NCBI RefSeq assembly: GCF_025567195.1
Contig: NZ_JAOQJF010000019.1
Span: 1-59,802 of the forward strand
Source: Alitiscatomonas aceti
Lineage (GTDB): Bacteria; Bacillota; Clostridia; Lachnospirales; Lachnospiraceae
Length of the DNA: 59,802 bases
Reading direction: 5' to 3'
The position numbers and the translations under genes are program-made. The notes under the pieces are model-generated. The model did not search any database. It was not told the origin of the DNA and saw only the letters and a list, made by a program, of their open reading frames with translations. Numbering within the stretch: position 1 is the stretch's first letter; each line of letters begins with the position of its first letter. Of this stretch, positions 43,901 through 53,700 are shown piece by piece.

Positions 43901-44662
43901 AGAGAGCTTCTGTCCGTCAGCGGGGACGGACTGGTAACTCCGGCAGTGAATGCCAGATGGATCCAGGAGGCCATGAAGAAATATCCGTATTCTGCACAGA
44001 AAACTACAACGGCTGTTGTGGGCTCCGGGGATAAGAAGAAGGAGGTCACAGTGGTCCTGAATTTCAAAATGGAGGACCGGACATACCGTCCATCGGGCTC
44101 CGGCAGCTCCGGAGGCCACTCTTCGGGCAGCGCTTCTTCGGGGATCACCACCAGGGGGAAAAAGACGGCGGACGTACAGGCTCCCAAAGGAAGCGTCACA
44201 GGCGTATGGGTACAGGATGGCTCGGGAAGGTGGATCTTTACCAGCGGCGGGCGTACCTATGCCGGTGAATGGGCCTATATCCATAATCCTTATGCGGGCG
44301 AGGGACAGGAAAGCACGTCCTGGTTCCGGTTTTCCAGCGACGGGGCCATGGTGACTGGCTGGTTCCAGGATCCGGCAGACGGAAACTGGTATTACCTCCA
44401 TGATATTTCCGACGGCGGTCTGGGGCGTATGTATACAGGCTGGCACAGGATCGGAGGAAGCTGGTACGCCTTCGGCCCCAGCGGCAGGATGCTGACCGGA
44501 TGGAACTGGATCAACGGAAGGTGCTATTATCTGGAGCCGGAAAGCGGCAGGATGCTGTCGGATGCAGTGACGCCCGACGGGTATACGGTGGACAGCTCCG
44601 GAGCCTGGACCGTAAACGGAAAGGTACAGGTCCTGGGAAGGGATCTGGAGGAGGGCCGGTAG
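40931..44662 (+). CDS. large secreted surface protein with GLUG-like repeats and C-terminal choline-binding-like repeats
   Basis: A 1,243-residue secreted protein. A signal peptide covers about residues 1-38. Residues ~75-160 resemble an N-terminal unit seen before GLUG motifs (DLGGMEWIPIGFYRNSS, FDGNGKTISNFRL), followed by GLUG-like repeats (GGVAGEIEDTVVENCT, FAGGITGKAAGSVIS, YVGGITGFQNDTDIF). The middle ~600 residues hold several Ig-like or bacterial-surface modules with a repeated VSWSVDDKN pattern. The C-terminal ~150 residues carry Trp/Tyr/Gly repeats of the cell-wall/choline-binding type (GAMVTGWFQDPADGNWYYL, SWYAFGPSGRMLTGWNW), which likely hold the protein on the wall non-covalently. 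GGAGG lies 7 bases before the ATG. Confidence 0.8.
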   Translation: MQFQKHEMKMRLAGKAGRAAVFCLCAGLVLGDPMKGFAWEQTEYVRRATGSNALGRPLLMPESKDLWENWVGDLGFLDGTRGDGSREKPFQISTKAQLMGLSRLAAMEMEIKEGEGTYPGDYSGACFELTRDIDLGGMEWIPIGFYRNSSQIHSDHIPAFQGRFDGNGKTISNFRLYRPDWSHMGLFGAVRDSEITDLTVSPGHVITAGETAGILAGSVQDSVIRNVAVAGALKTAGNTGGVAGEIEDTVVENCTADHVAMDLGKGKETFAGGITGKAAGSVISDCTVNTGDSLNARIQGGGYVGGITGFQNDTDIFNAHVMGTIGGSGSQAIGGVTGKYASGKMKVARFEGRIASSGLGSSAREGTFIGTHDTGFHFRYGTEAGADLAYLFADTEGKIMAGVCGSGIPDDNRFGYDAHIGFWHGKDNGFTLVQGQSTRPEEERYFYEELEEGALHVIDTEDSVKEMEFSPDHFAPGKTGRPARGFLVSVLQIDTAANVQNYYDVASLTARGGSAYSKELDKSHRGAVAAGDTVTVITAPRNNGEEKYQMDGVPFYTEPGGGKTPMAYQTGGSYAFVMPEHDTEISAVYKKVAADIRVTPEELAFHVTEERTGNRKSPSIVTEVRNDAGKLIARYINGSLEEGTKVQEVKVEAVVDKNNDVADSRVQWSVDDGELLLLKQNPDEDSEGYTEMSASMELDLKAGFFRDIIEKAEKEQADKGFKYPIPDTIYGNGTLGGLAVLTAKTRPAASFEGKPLTANCRIPVTFQIKDRTRVAAEGASLDRENLFFTVTRTLTGDRKTPVDTVTVTGPQTLSAVFSPDHFDKRDVSWSVDDKNVIRVDAGGYGQGNTEEDYKNARVEAVKDTRWIRDIMAADDAVHEADPYSRRSGEGKRTAFVTVTADDSLGNRQTASCRAEVSFVTVDQTKVLAEEIQTDREKLEFDMVLTKTGRRSDPVLTWTGTGSQKVTAVLYPQRPEGEAEEDWPELEWKADRELLSVSGDGLVTPAVNARWIQEAMKKYPYSAQKTTTAVVGSGDKKKEVTVVLNFKMEDRTYRPSGSGSSGGHSSGSASSGITTRGKKTADVQAPKGSVTGVWVQDGSGRWIFTSGGRTYAGEWAYIHNPYAGEGQESTSWFRFSSDGAMVTGWFQDPADGNWYYLHDISDGGLGRMYTGWHRIGGSWYAFGPSGRMLTGWNWINGRCYYLEPESGRMLSDAVTPDGYTVDSSGAWTVNGKVQVLGRDLEEGR

Positions 44663-44715
44663 GCCGGTCCCAGCAGGCTGTTTTCCTGGCCGGGAGATCA
44701 AGAAAGGACATGGAT

Positions 44716-47700
44716 ATGATGGAATGCATTTGGAATAAAAAATCAGTAAAAAGGGGGACAGCCCTGGTCATGGCCGCAGTCCTGCTGGCTCTGGCTGTGC
44801 CGTTTCCCCTCCCGGCCAGGGCCTCCAGCGTATGGCCCCAGAAGGCAACGGCTCCGTTTTACTGTCTGGATGGAGGAAGGGGATGGAAGCAGGTGGACCG
44901 GTATGACATCTATGAATACGATACCCTGCCGTCGCCGCTGACAGAGACCCAGACGAAACGGCTGTTCTGGTCCTATCCCAGTAACTGGACCGCATTAAAA
45001 GAGGCGGCCCGGAAATTTGATCCAGAGCTTTATGGGGAGATCGCCTCCACGGCATCGGGCCCCAATGTGGTAAAACGGGTGAAGGACGATCCCAGTACAA
45101 GGTTTGCGTGGGTGGCGGATCACCCGGAGATCGAGGAAAGGGCCATAGCCGCCATGGAGCAGATGGCAGCGGATGGTGGGGAGAAAGGAAAAGAAGCGCC
45201 GGACGCCATCCGGGATGCCACCTCCGAGGAAACGGCAGTACCGTTTACGGTACTGCCCTTCTCCGATGGTCCAGGAGCCCTGGATACAGAGTTTTTCCTG
45301 GGAAGTGAGTTTATCCGGGATATTGCAAAGATCGAGCCCCAGAGCGTCTGGGACAACGGCTCCACGGGAGGAAATGTGGGCTGGCTGGACGCATCCCAGG
45401 ATAAAAATATCGCCAGGTCTGTTCTGGGAGAGGAATTATATGAGATCACCTGGAGCGGAGACTCCATTAAGATCCATAATAACGGCTCTGCCACAGCCAA
45501 TGAGAATGCTCTGGACAGTACCATGACAGAGGAGCAGAAATACAATAAGACCATGGTCCGCTATAAGATCACCATGCGGAAAAATTCCGGCTGGTATACG
45601 GAGGGAAGCTGGAACGACGACTATCTCCATGAATGGATGGACTTTAAGGCGTGTGTCAATGCTCCGCAGCACCAGAGGCTTTATAAGGCCGGGATCGAGA
45701 TCGTTCCGTCGGATATGGTCTTTTATATAGTCGTAAGCCAGGAGGGGGATGGAGACGGCCCGGACGACGACCGTGAGCCGGCCTACGGGGGCGGAGAGCC
45801 GGAGCTGTCTTTCCAGGTCTTCCGCCACGAGGAAACCTTTCAGTCCGATTATAACGTGCGGCTGAAAAAGCTGGACGATGAGACTGGAATGCCCTTAAAG
45901 GGGAGCCAGTTTTATCTGTATGAGCGGTTTGAGGATGGGGGAAGCCTTGGGACCGGTGAAAGAGGAGCCGGGCTTTCGACGGAAAATATAAGCTTTGCTC
46001 CATGGGATGGCTTTCAGATCTTTGCCGAGGGGACCACAGACGAAAATGGAGAGATCTCCCATACGGACAGCCGGAGCTACGGGTATTCCAAAACGTACTG
46101 CGATGGCCATGGAGTTCCCCAATGGGCAGATATTCCCCAAAAGGATCCAGGCTCCGGCACAGGAAAAGAGGATAGGAGCGGGGATGCTTCCTGGGAAGAG
46201 GCGGCAGAGGTCACAAGGGATAAGAACCGTGCGGCGGCAGAGGAATGGCTGTCCCTGGTGGAGGCCTGTGAAGCAGAGGCAGAGGGGGGCGTTCATTTTC
46301 ACTGGGTTTCTGATGAAAGCGCGTTTGACCAGGTGGCCGGAGTTCTGGAAAGCGGCACCGGCGGGGGAGAGGCCAGAGAGCGGGATAAAGGCGGACCGGA
46401 AGAGGATACGGGGTCCGGCAGCGCCTTTGAGGCGTCCGGCTGCAGGGCTGACTGCGAAGAGACATATGAGAATTTTACTTCCTTGAGATTTACCTATACG
46501 TGGAAGGAGATACAGGCCAGGAATGGCTATATCCTTCATGGTCTCCATAACGACGATATTCCTGTGGAGCTGGTGACAACCACATCGTCCCAGAACGGGG
46601 CTGTATGTAGCCGGGCAGAGGGAGACAGCGGGGACATTACAGAAAACATCTGGTATACGGGCTCCAGAGACAGCGGAGAAATACAGGCGGAGACTGCCGG
46701 AAGGAAGGTGCAGACCTTAAAGGCTTCTGGGATCTCCACCCCGTCTGATACAGAGAGGCTCCTTACGCCTTCCAACGCAGGACGGATCTTTACTTCCTCC
46801 AATGCCTGGAAGCTGTTTTCCATGCTGCTGGCAGACGAAGGGGAGCCGGAGGATGAGGATTGGGAGGAACAGGGGGGAGGAGATTTCCAGTCGTATCTGG
46901 AGAATGCCCGTCCGGACGGGATCCGTCATCTGGAGACTGGGGATCCTGGGATCTTTTCTCACTGCAATGGAGAGGAGGGCTGTGGGGATTCATGGATCGT
47001 TAAGGATCACAGGACCGAGGGAGAGATCCATATTAACAAGCGGGATCTGAACCTTTATAAGGGAGAATCAGAGGAATATTCCTCTTTCGGGGATACGGAA
47101 GGGGACGGAAGCCTGGAGGGAGCCGTTTACGGCCTGTTTGCAGCCGAGGATATCGTTCATCCAGACTCGGAGTTGGGAAAGGATGGGCAGCTGACCAATA
47201 CGGGGATTGTTTATAAAAAGGATGATCTTACGGCGGTGGCAGCCACCGACCGGGATGGAAATGCTGGATTTACCGTTTATACAGAGGCGCCTGGAACCAC
47301 CTTTGATTATGATGCAGGAAAAACGGTCAGACGGACGGATCCAGGCTGGGAAGGTCCTGGAAACCGTTATGGGGAAAATCTGTCCGTCAATGGGAACTGC
47401 TGGATCGGGAGACCTCTGATCCTGGGACGGTATTATGTGAAGGAACTGTCCAGAAGCGAGGGATATGAGCTGTCAGTCAACGGACGCTCCGGGCAGTGGA
47501 CCAATAAAGGATCTGGCTTTGAAACGCCAGAGGGGGCAGCCTCCTTAAGGGGGACGTCCGTTGTCTCCATGCCGGAGCTTTCCGCTTCCATGGAGGGAGA
47601 GGGTGGAAGCGGAAACGGCTTTGACCAGCTTCCATTTATGGTGACCTCTTCCGGGACTGTGGATCCGGAGTCGGGAACCGGAGGATATGAGCTTATTTTT

Positions 47701-50700
47701 TCCGGATTTCCAGAGGATACGGAATTTTTCCGGGTGGATACAGGGGAGAAGGAGGTGACGGGTCCCCGTGTGACTGGCACAGAGGAGGTCCCTGTGAAGG
47801 ATGAGAATGGGGACCAGGTATGGAAAACTGCGGACACAGACCGGAGCCATGTGAGATATGAACCGGAATATGGGCCGGACGGCAGGATCACCGGGCAGCA
47901 TCCCATGAGCCGGACAGAGCCGCAGATCTTAAGGGCGGAGCATGTTCCGCAGACGCCGGTCATGGGGCTCACAGATCTGGAGCTGGATGAGGCAGAGCCG
48001 ATGCTTAGGGAAAAGGCGGCGGACCACGACCTTACGGATCCGGAGGACCCGGCGTTCCGGTATCTGAAGGCAGAGGTGGAGGAGATCCTGAACCGCAATG
48101 GATATGAGATCCCTGTCATGGCGGACGGGACCTGCTCATCGAGAGAGCTTCCGGTATACAGCAGAGGGGTCCAAAGGGGCCAGACGGATATTTTTGGCAT
48201 GACAGCCGCTCCCGGGGAACCAGCAGTAAAAACGCATTATGGAGCAGCGGTCACGACTCTTTCCCTGGAAGGCCTGGGGCCGGACGCAGAGATCGCCGCC
48301 GTATTGGAGAAGATCCTTTTATGGTATGCGGAGCACCCCCAGTGGAGCTTTGGCGGCATCGACGCCTTTGAAATGTCCGGAGATACATGCCGTGCGGTCC
48401 TGTATGCGGGCGCGTCGGTCCGGGGAAGCCGCCGTTTTTTTACCATGAAGGAGGAAAACGGAAAAGCGGAGGTGGATAAGGTATATTCCGTCCTGGAGGA
48501 TCCGGTCCATTTACGGTGGGTGTATCAGGAATACAGACGGGAAGGAAGCCACCGTTTCCAGACAGAACGCCGGTACTATATGGGCAGCGGGGCTGGAAAG
48601 CGGTATTACATAGACGTGGTCCTGACCCCGGCGGTGCTTGTGGATGGAAAAGGTCAGCTCCAGGATATGGACCATCAGGTGATGGTATATCATGAAGCCG
48701 GTGAAAGGATCGTGGATTATATAGATGGAGACCCGGAGCACGGCTGGCAGGTCCCCCTCACAGAAACCATAGATAAAATTGAGATCACCACAGAAAAGGA
48801 GCTGGCGGATACAGATGTAAGGCTGGAACAGGCAGAGTATGACCGGAAAATGGGGATACACAGGGTCCGGGTCGCCTCTAAGGGCACCGACAGCTTTGGA
48901 AAAGCGTTTTCAGACGAAAATGGCCGGCTGACGCTTTCCTTTATGGCGAAGCTTCCCAGAAAGCAGACCGTGCTTACAAAAGCGGAGGTCGACAGCCTGG
49001 GAGCAGGGAATGTATATGGCTACCGGGCCGGGGATCCGATCGGCTTTGCAGAATATCTTGCGCGGTTTGGAAATATTTCCATAAGTGCTTCGGCTTTTAC
49101 AGGGGATGGAGGGGCCGATACATATATTGTGGCAAAGCATCTGGTTTACAGAGGCCAGCATAAGATCACGGAGGATGGCGATACAGGCCTGGCTCCGGTC
49201 CAGGTCCTGGAGCGCCCCGTCAGGCAGAGGGTAAAGGTCGTAAAGAATGTGGACAGCGGGGAGGCCCTGGGGAATTTCCGGTTTAAAATTTATTTAAGAT
49301 CCAATCTGGAACGGCTGTATTGTGACGAGGACGGAGCGATCACATGGACAGATAAAAACGGAACGGCTGTGGACGTGGACCAGTACCACAGGGTATTTCC
49401 GGAGCTGGTGCAGAAGCTGTATACGGTAAAGACGGAAAGACGAGTCCTGGAGGATCACAATTATGAAAAATTTTTCCATGCGGTCCGGACGGCGGATAAG
49501 GACAAGTGGGACCTGGGGGGCCAGGTGGTAAATTCCTCCTTTAAGCCATTTGCCAGGAGTCTTCTTACGGGAATAGAAAATACAGTCAATTCCTCGCCGG
49601 AGGCCAGGGAAAATGCAAAGCGGTCCGATGCAGTACGCCAGTTTGCAGTCACCTGGTATCTGGAGGACCAGGTAAAGGAGGAACTGGCAGAGAATGGAAC
49701 AGAGGCCGCCTATGGGGACCAGGTATACGACCGGGCTCTTTATAAAGCCATCCTCAGGGCGGAGGAGTATCTGGAGCCATTTTTTAAGTATGATCTGGAT
49801 TCTCTGTATTCCATCCGGTGGGACAGTGAGGAAAATGGAGGGATTGACCGGGATAAGACGACCCTGTCCGCCTGGCAGCTTAAAATGCAGGGGGGAGAAG
49901 CGGAGTACGCCTTCGGGATATCGGAGTATCTGCCATATGGAACCTATGTCCTGGCAGAGCAGCAGCCCTTTAAAGCCCAATGGATGGATTTTGAGAACCG
50001 GCATTACCGGATCGATCCGCCGAAGGAGATCGTTCTCCCATCGGTGTATGAGGACGGATGGGCGGAGATCCCGGACCGTCTTTCAGAGGAGCTGGTGTAC
50101 AACAGTAAGGAGCCGCCGGAAAAAACAGCCGGGCGGTATCGAATCCGGTTTGACGGAGTAAAGAAAGGAAACGAAAGGGAACCGGACGGGAAATATGTGG
50201 TAAAGGGCCATGGCCACAGCGGGGATTTCTATGTATATCCCTATGGGGAGGAGCGTGACAGGTCGTCCTGGGATGGAAAGTATGCCCATATGTTAGAGCC
50301 GTGGAGCCAGACTGAGGATTTTGTATTCCGGACCTTTTTAAACAGGCTGTACCGGACCAGGCTGCGGATCGAAAAGCTGGATGCGGAGACCGGAGAGCAG
50401 ATCCTCCATGATGAAGCAGTATTTGCCCTTTATAAAGCAGACCGGAATGAGGAGAAGGATGGGGACGGCGCTGTAAAGCGGTATGAAGCAGAGACGGTGA
50501 TCCAGGGAAGCCGGGCGTTTCTGGAGGCCATGGGAGCAAGGGGGATCATGCCCTTTGCCAGGATCCAGGGGCCAGGCAGTCTGTTTTATGGAACCGTGCC
50601 CGCAGGAACGCCTGTATGCCGGGAAGAGGACTGTATTATTTTCAGGGACCAGTCCGGAGTGAGGACGGGAGACTTTCTGGCCCTTTCCTCCGTTTATGAC

Positions 50701-53700
50701 GGGGATGAAGGGGAACCACTGCAGATCACCGGCTATGTGGAGACACCAGAGCCGCTGACAGCAGGGGTGTACGTTCTGGCAGAGCTTCTGGCTCCGGCCG
50801 GGTACGCCAGGAGTCTGCCTGTTCCCGTGGAAATATACAGCGATGGGATCTGGTATTATACCGGAGACTCCCAGGATAAAAGGGCGGCGGTCCGTTTCAG
50901 CTCCAGGAAGGAGGGCGAGGATGAAGCTGTGGAGGACACAGCCAGGATCTATGTAAACAACACAGGAGTCAGCCTGGAGGTATCCAAAGTGAAGACCCCG
51001 GCGTCTTACGAGGGGATGAAGGTCTCGGGACGCGTAGAGGGAAGCCTTTCCTTCCTGGAAGCGGTCTACGGATTGGAAAACCTGGAGCCTGCATATAATT
51101 CCATGGGAACGTACCAGGGCTTTGGATGGAAAAAAGGGACCCTGGAATATCTGGAGGAAAGAAAGGCAGCCGGGGAGCGGGTGGAGATCGTTTACGAAAA
51201 TGGGATCTTCCAGGGCTATGGCTATGTGACCAGGACACTGGAAACAGCCGGTGATCAGAACCGGTATGTGGCCGGGGCGGAAATGGCTCTTTTTGAAGCC
51301 ATAGAGGTGCGTCCTTCCGGCGATACGGGGGATCACAGGATGGAGGGGGTAGAGATCCAGAGAGACCGGAATGGAAACGTTCTGGATATCCAGGTGAAGA
51401 AAGGGTATGCAGGCAGCGCTTTCCGGTTAAAAAAGGATGACAATGGCCGCTGGTCATTACAGGAGGAGAAGCGGGATGATACCTCGGTACTGTTCTACGA
51501 TCTGGGGAATCTTAAGGTACTGGAGACAGGAGAGGATGGGATCGTATACGGATTTGGAAGAGATGGGGAAAAAATAAGGATCACTCCGGATACCCGGTCT
51601 GTTTACGCATTCCAGGGCGGACAGCCGTTCCTTGAGCTGGCCGGAGGGGATCTGTCCAGTCTGGTCTATGACCCTGGGGCAAAGGCGTTTTTGTCCATGG
51701 ATCCGGGAACAGAGATCTACCATCTGAACCAGGAGATGCAGCGGGATGCCTGTGTGGATCCATACACGGGGCTGGCTTATGTGGAAAAATCCGGAACCGG
51801 TCCCCTTGGAAAGGAAGAAGCCCACTATTTTGTATGGCCGGTGATCTCCTTTTATGATCCATATGGGAACCGGATCGCCAGGGAAAAGATCCTCACCGGA
51901 CGTCCCGGAGAGGTCAACGCCGGAACAGAAAATGCGTATCTTACGGGAACCTGGGATCCGGAGACAGGAAAACTGGAGAAAAGGCTGAAGCCGTTTTATG
52001 ACTCTTATGGGATGGTGCGTTACTATCCGGTCAATGGGGAAACGTACAAAAAGGGCGAGGCGGTTTATGACAGGGATGGGGATTATCTGTATTTCCGGTA
52101 TGACGACCTGTTGGAGCAGTACCATAAGGCTTCCTATACCATAGGAGAGCCGGAAACACTTTATGATGTGGGAGATCCAGAGACAGAAGGGGACGGAAAA
52201 CCCGTCCGGCACCGGAACGGGGAGTTCTGGATCATTCCGAATCTGTGGATATCCGGGGAGAGGTCGCCCCAGGATCCGTCTGAAGGGGAGATGACCTGGG
52301 GGCAGGCGGATATGCTCCGGCGCGTGATCCCTGGAACCTATATCATGGAAGAAACCGGTGTTCCGCCAGGGTATACGCGGGCGTTTCCGCAGGCAGTCCG
52401 GGTAGAGGAGACCCGGGACATTCAGAGGACCGCCATGACGGATGAAAAAATACGGGTAGAAATACTGAAAACAGATGGAACGGAGACGTACAGGATCCCT
52501 GTGGTAAATGGGGAAAGCGGGCAGACAGAGGAATGGACTGTGGAGGGAAAGGGCTTTTATTCCCATCAGATGGTGAAGGGGGCAGAGCTGGCCCTTTATC
52601 CGGCCAGAAGAGTATATTCCAAGGATCTGGAGAAGTATCCCAAGGGCTATTACCTTGTGAAAAAAGGAAATACTCCGGCTGTGTGGAATACAGAGGATCC
52701 TGTGGATAATCACCCGGTTTCAAAGACTGCCCGGTGGATAACGGATGGGCGTCCGATGTATTTTGAGGGGATTCCAGCAGGAGATTATATCCTGGAGGAG
52801 CTGAAGACCCCTCCCGGATATCTGCCGTCCTCCATGGAGATTACCATAAGGCCAGTGGATGAGCTCCAGAGCTTCGTTTTAAAGGACGATCATACGAAGG
52901 TGGAAATTTATAAATATGAGGAGGATGAAAAGGGAATCCGGAGGCCTCTGCCGGAGCGCCATGGAGCAGGGCTCGCTCTTTATCCTGCGGTTCTGGAGGA
53001 AAATGGAACGGTCATGACGGAAAACGGAGCGTATGTATACCAGAAGGGAAACCCTGTGGATACCTGGACTGCGGATGATCTTTCCTTTTACGGAACGGAG
53101 CTCTCCCAGGCGTATGAGGCCATGTTCCGGGAATACGGAGAGGATTTTGAACACTTTTCCTGGAAGGTATACGATGGAAAGCGTACCGGGGCAGGAGAGC
53201 GGACGGAAAGCCGCAGCACAGGAAATGGGGAAACGGTCGTCCAGCTCTGGAGCCTTTCGGACGGAAGCTGTCTGCGGGTGACTGCATCCCGGACCGGACC
53301 AGATGGGGACTGGAAATTTGAATATCAGTACCGTTATAAAACAGGTATGTTCCGGGATGCCCCGGCGGCATGCAGCTTTGATACAAGGGGAGGCCTCCAC
53401 CGGATCGACCGTATCCCGGAAGGATATTATGTTCTGGTGGAAACGGAAACGCCAGGGGGCTATGAAACGGCAGAGCCGGTGCTGGTCCAGGTGAAGAAAG
53501 AGAACCAGGTGATCCGGTATTATATGGAGAACAGGCGCAGACAGTGGTATGCAGACAAGACTGATGAGAATGGACGGCAGATCCGCGGAGCCAGGCTGGC
53601 CCTTTACCGGGCAGACGAAAACGGGGGATTTTCCGCAGAGGAAGAGCTTCTGGAAGATACCTGGACGTCGGGAGGGGAAGGGACCTATACGGCGGATGAT

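Noticed and set aside
43271..44701. Long open frame (476 codons) on the minus strand opposite the 1,243-residue surface protein gene
   Set aside because: It mirrors a strong plus-strand gene, lacks a ribosome site and recognisable domain, and arises from codon bias. The same applies to long minus-strand frames opposite the giant gene (for example 48-54 kb).
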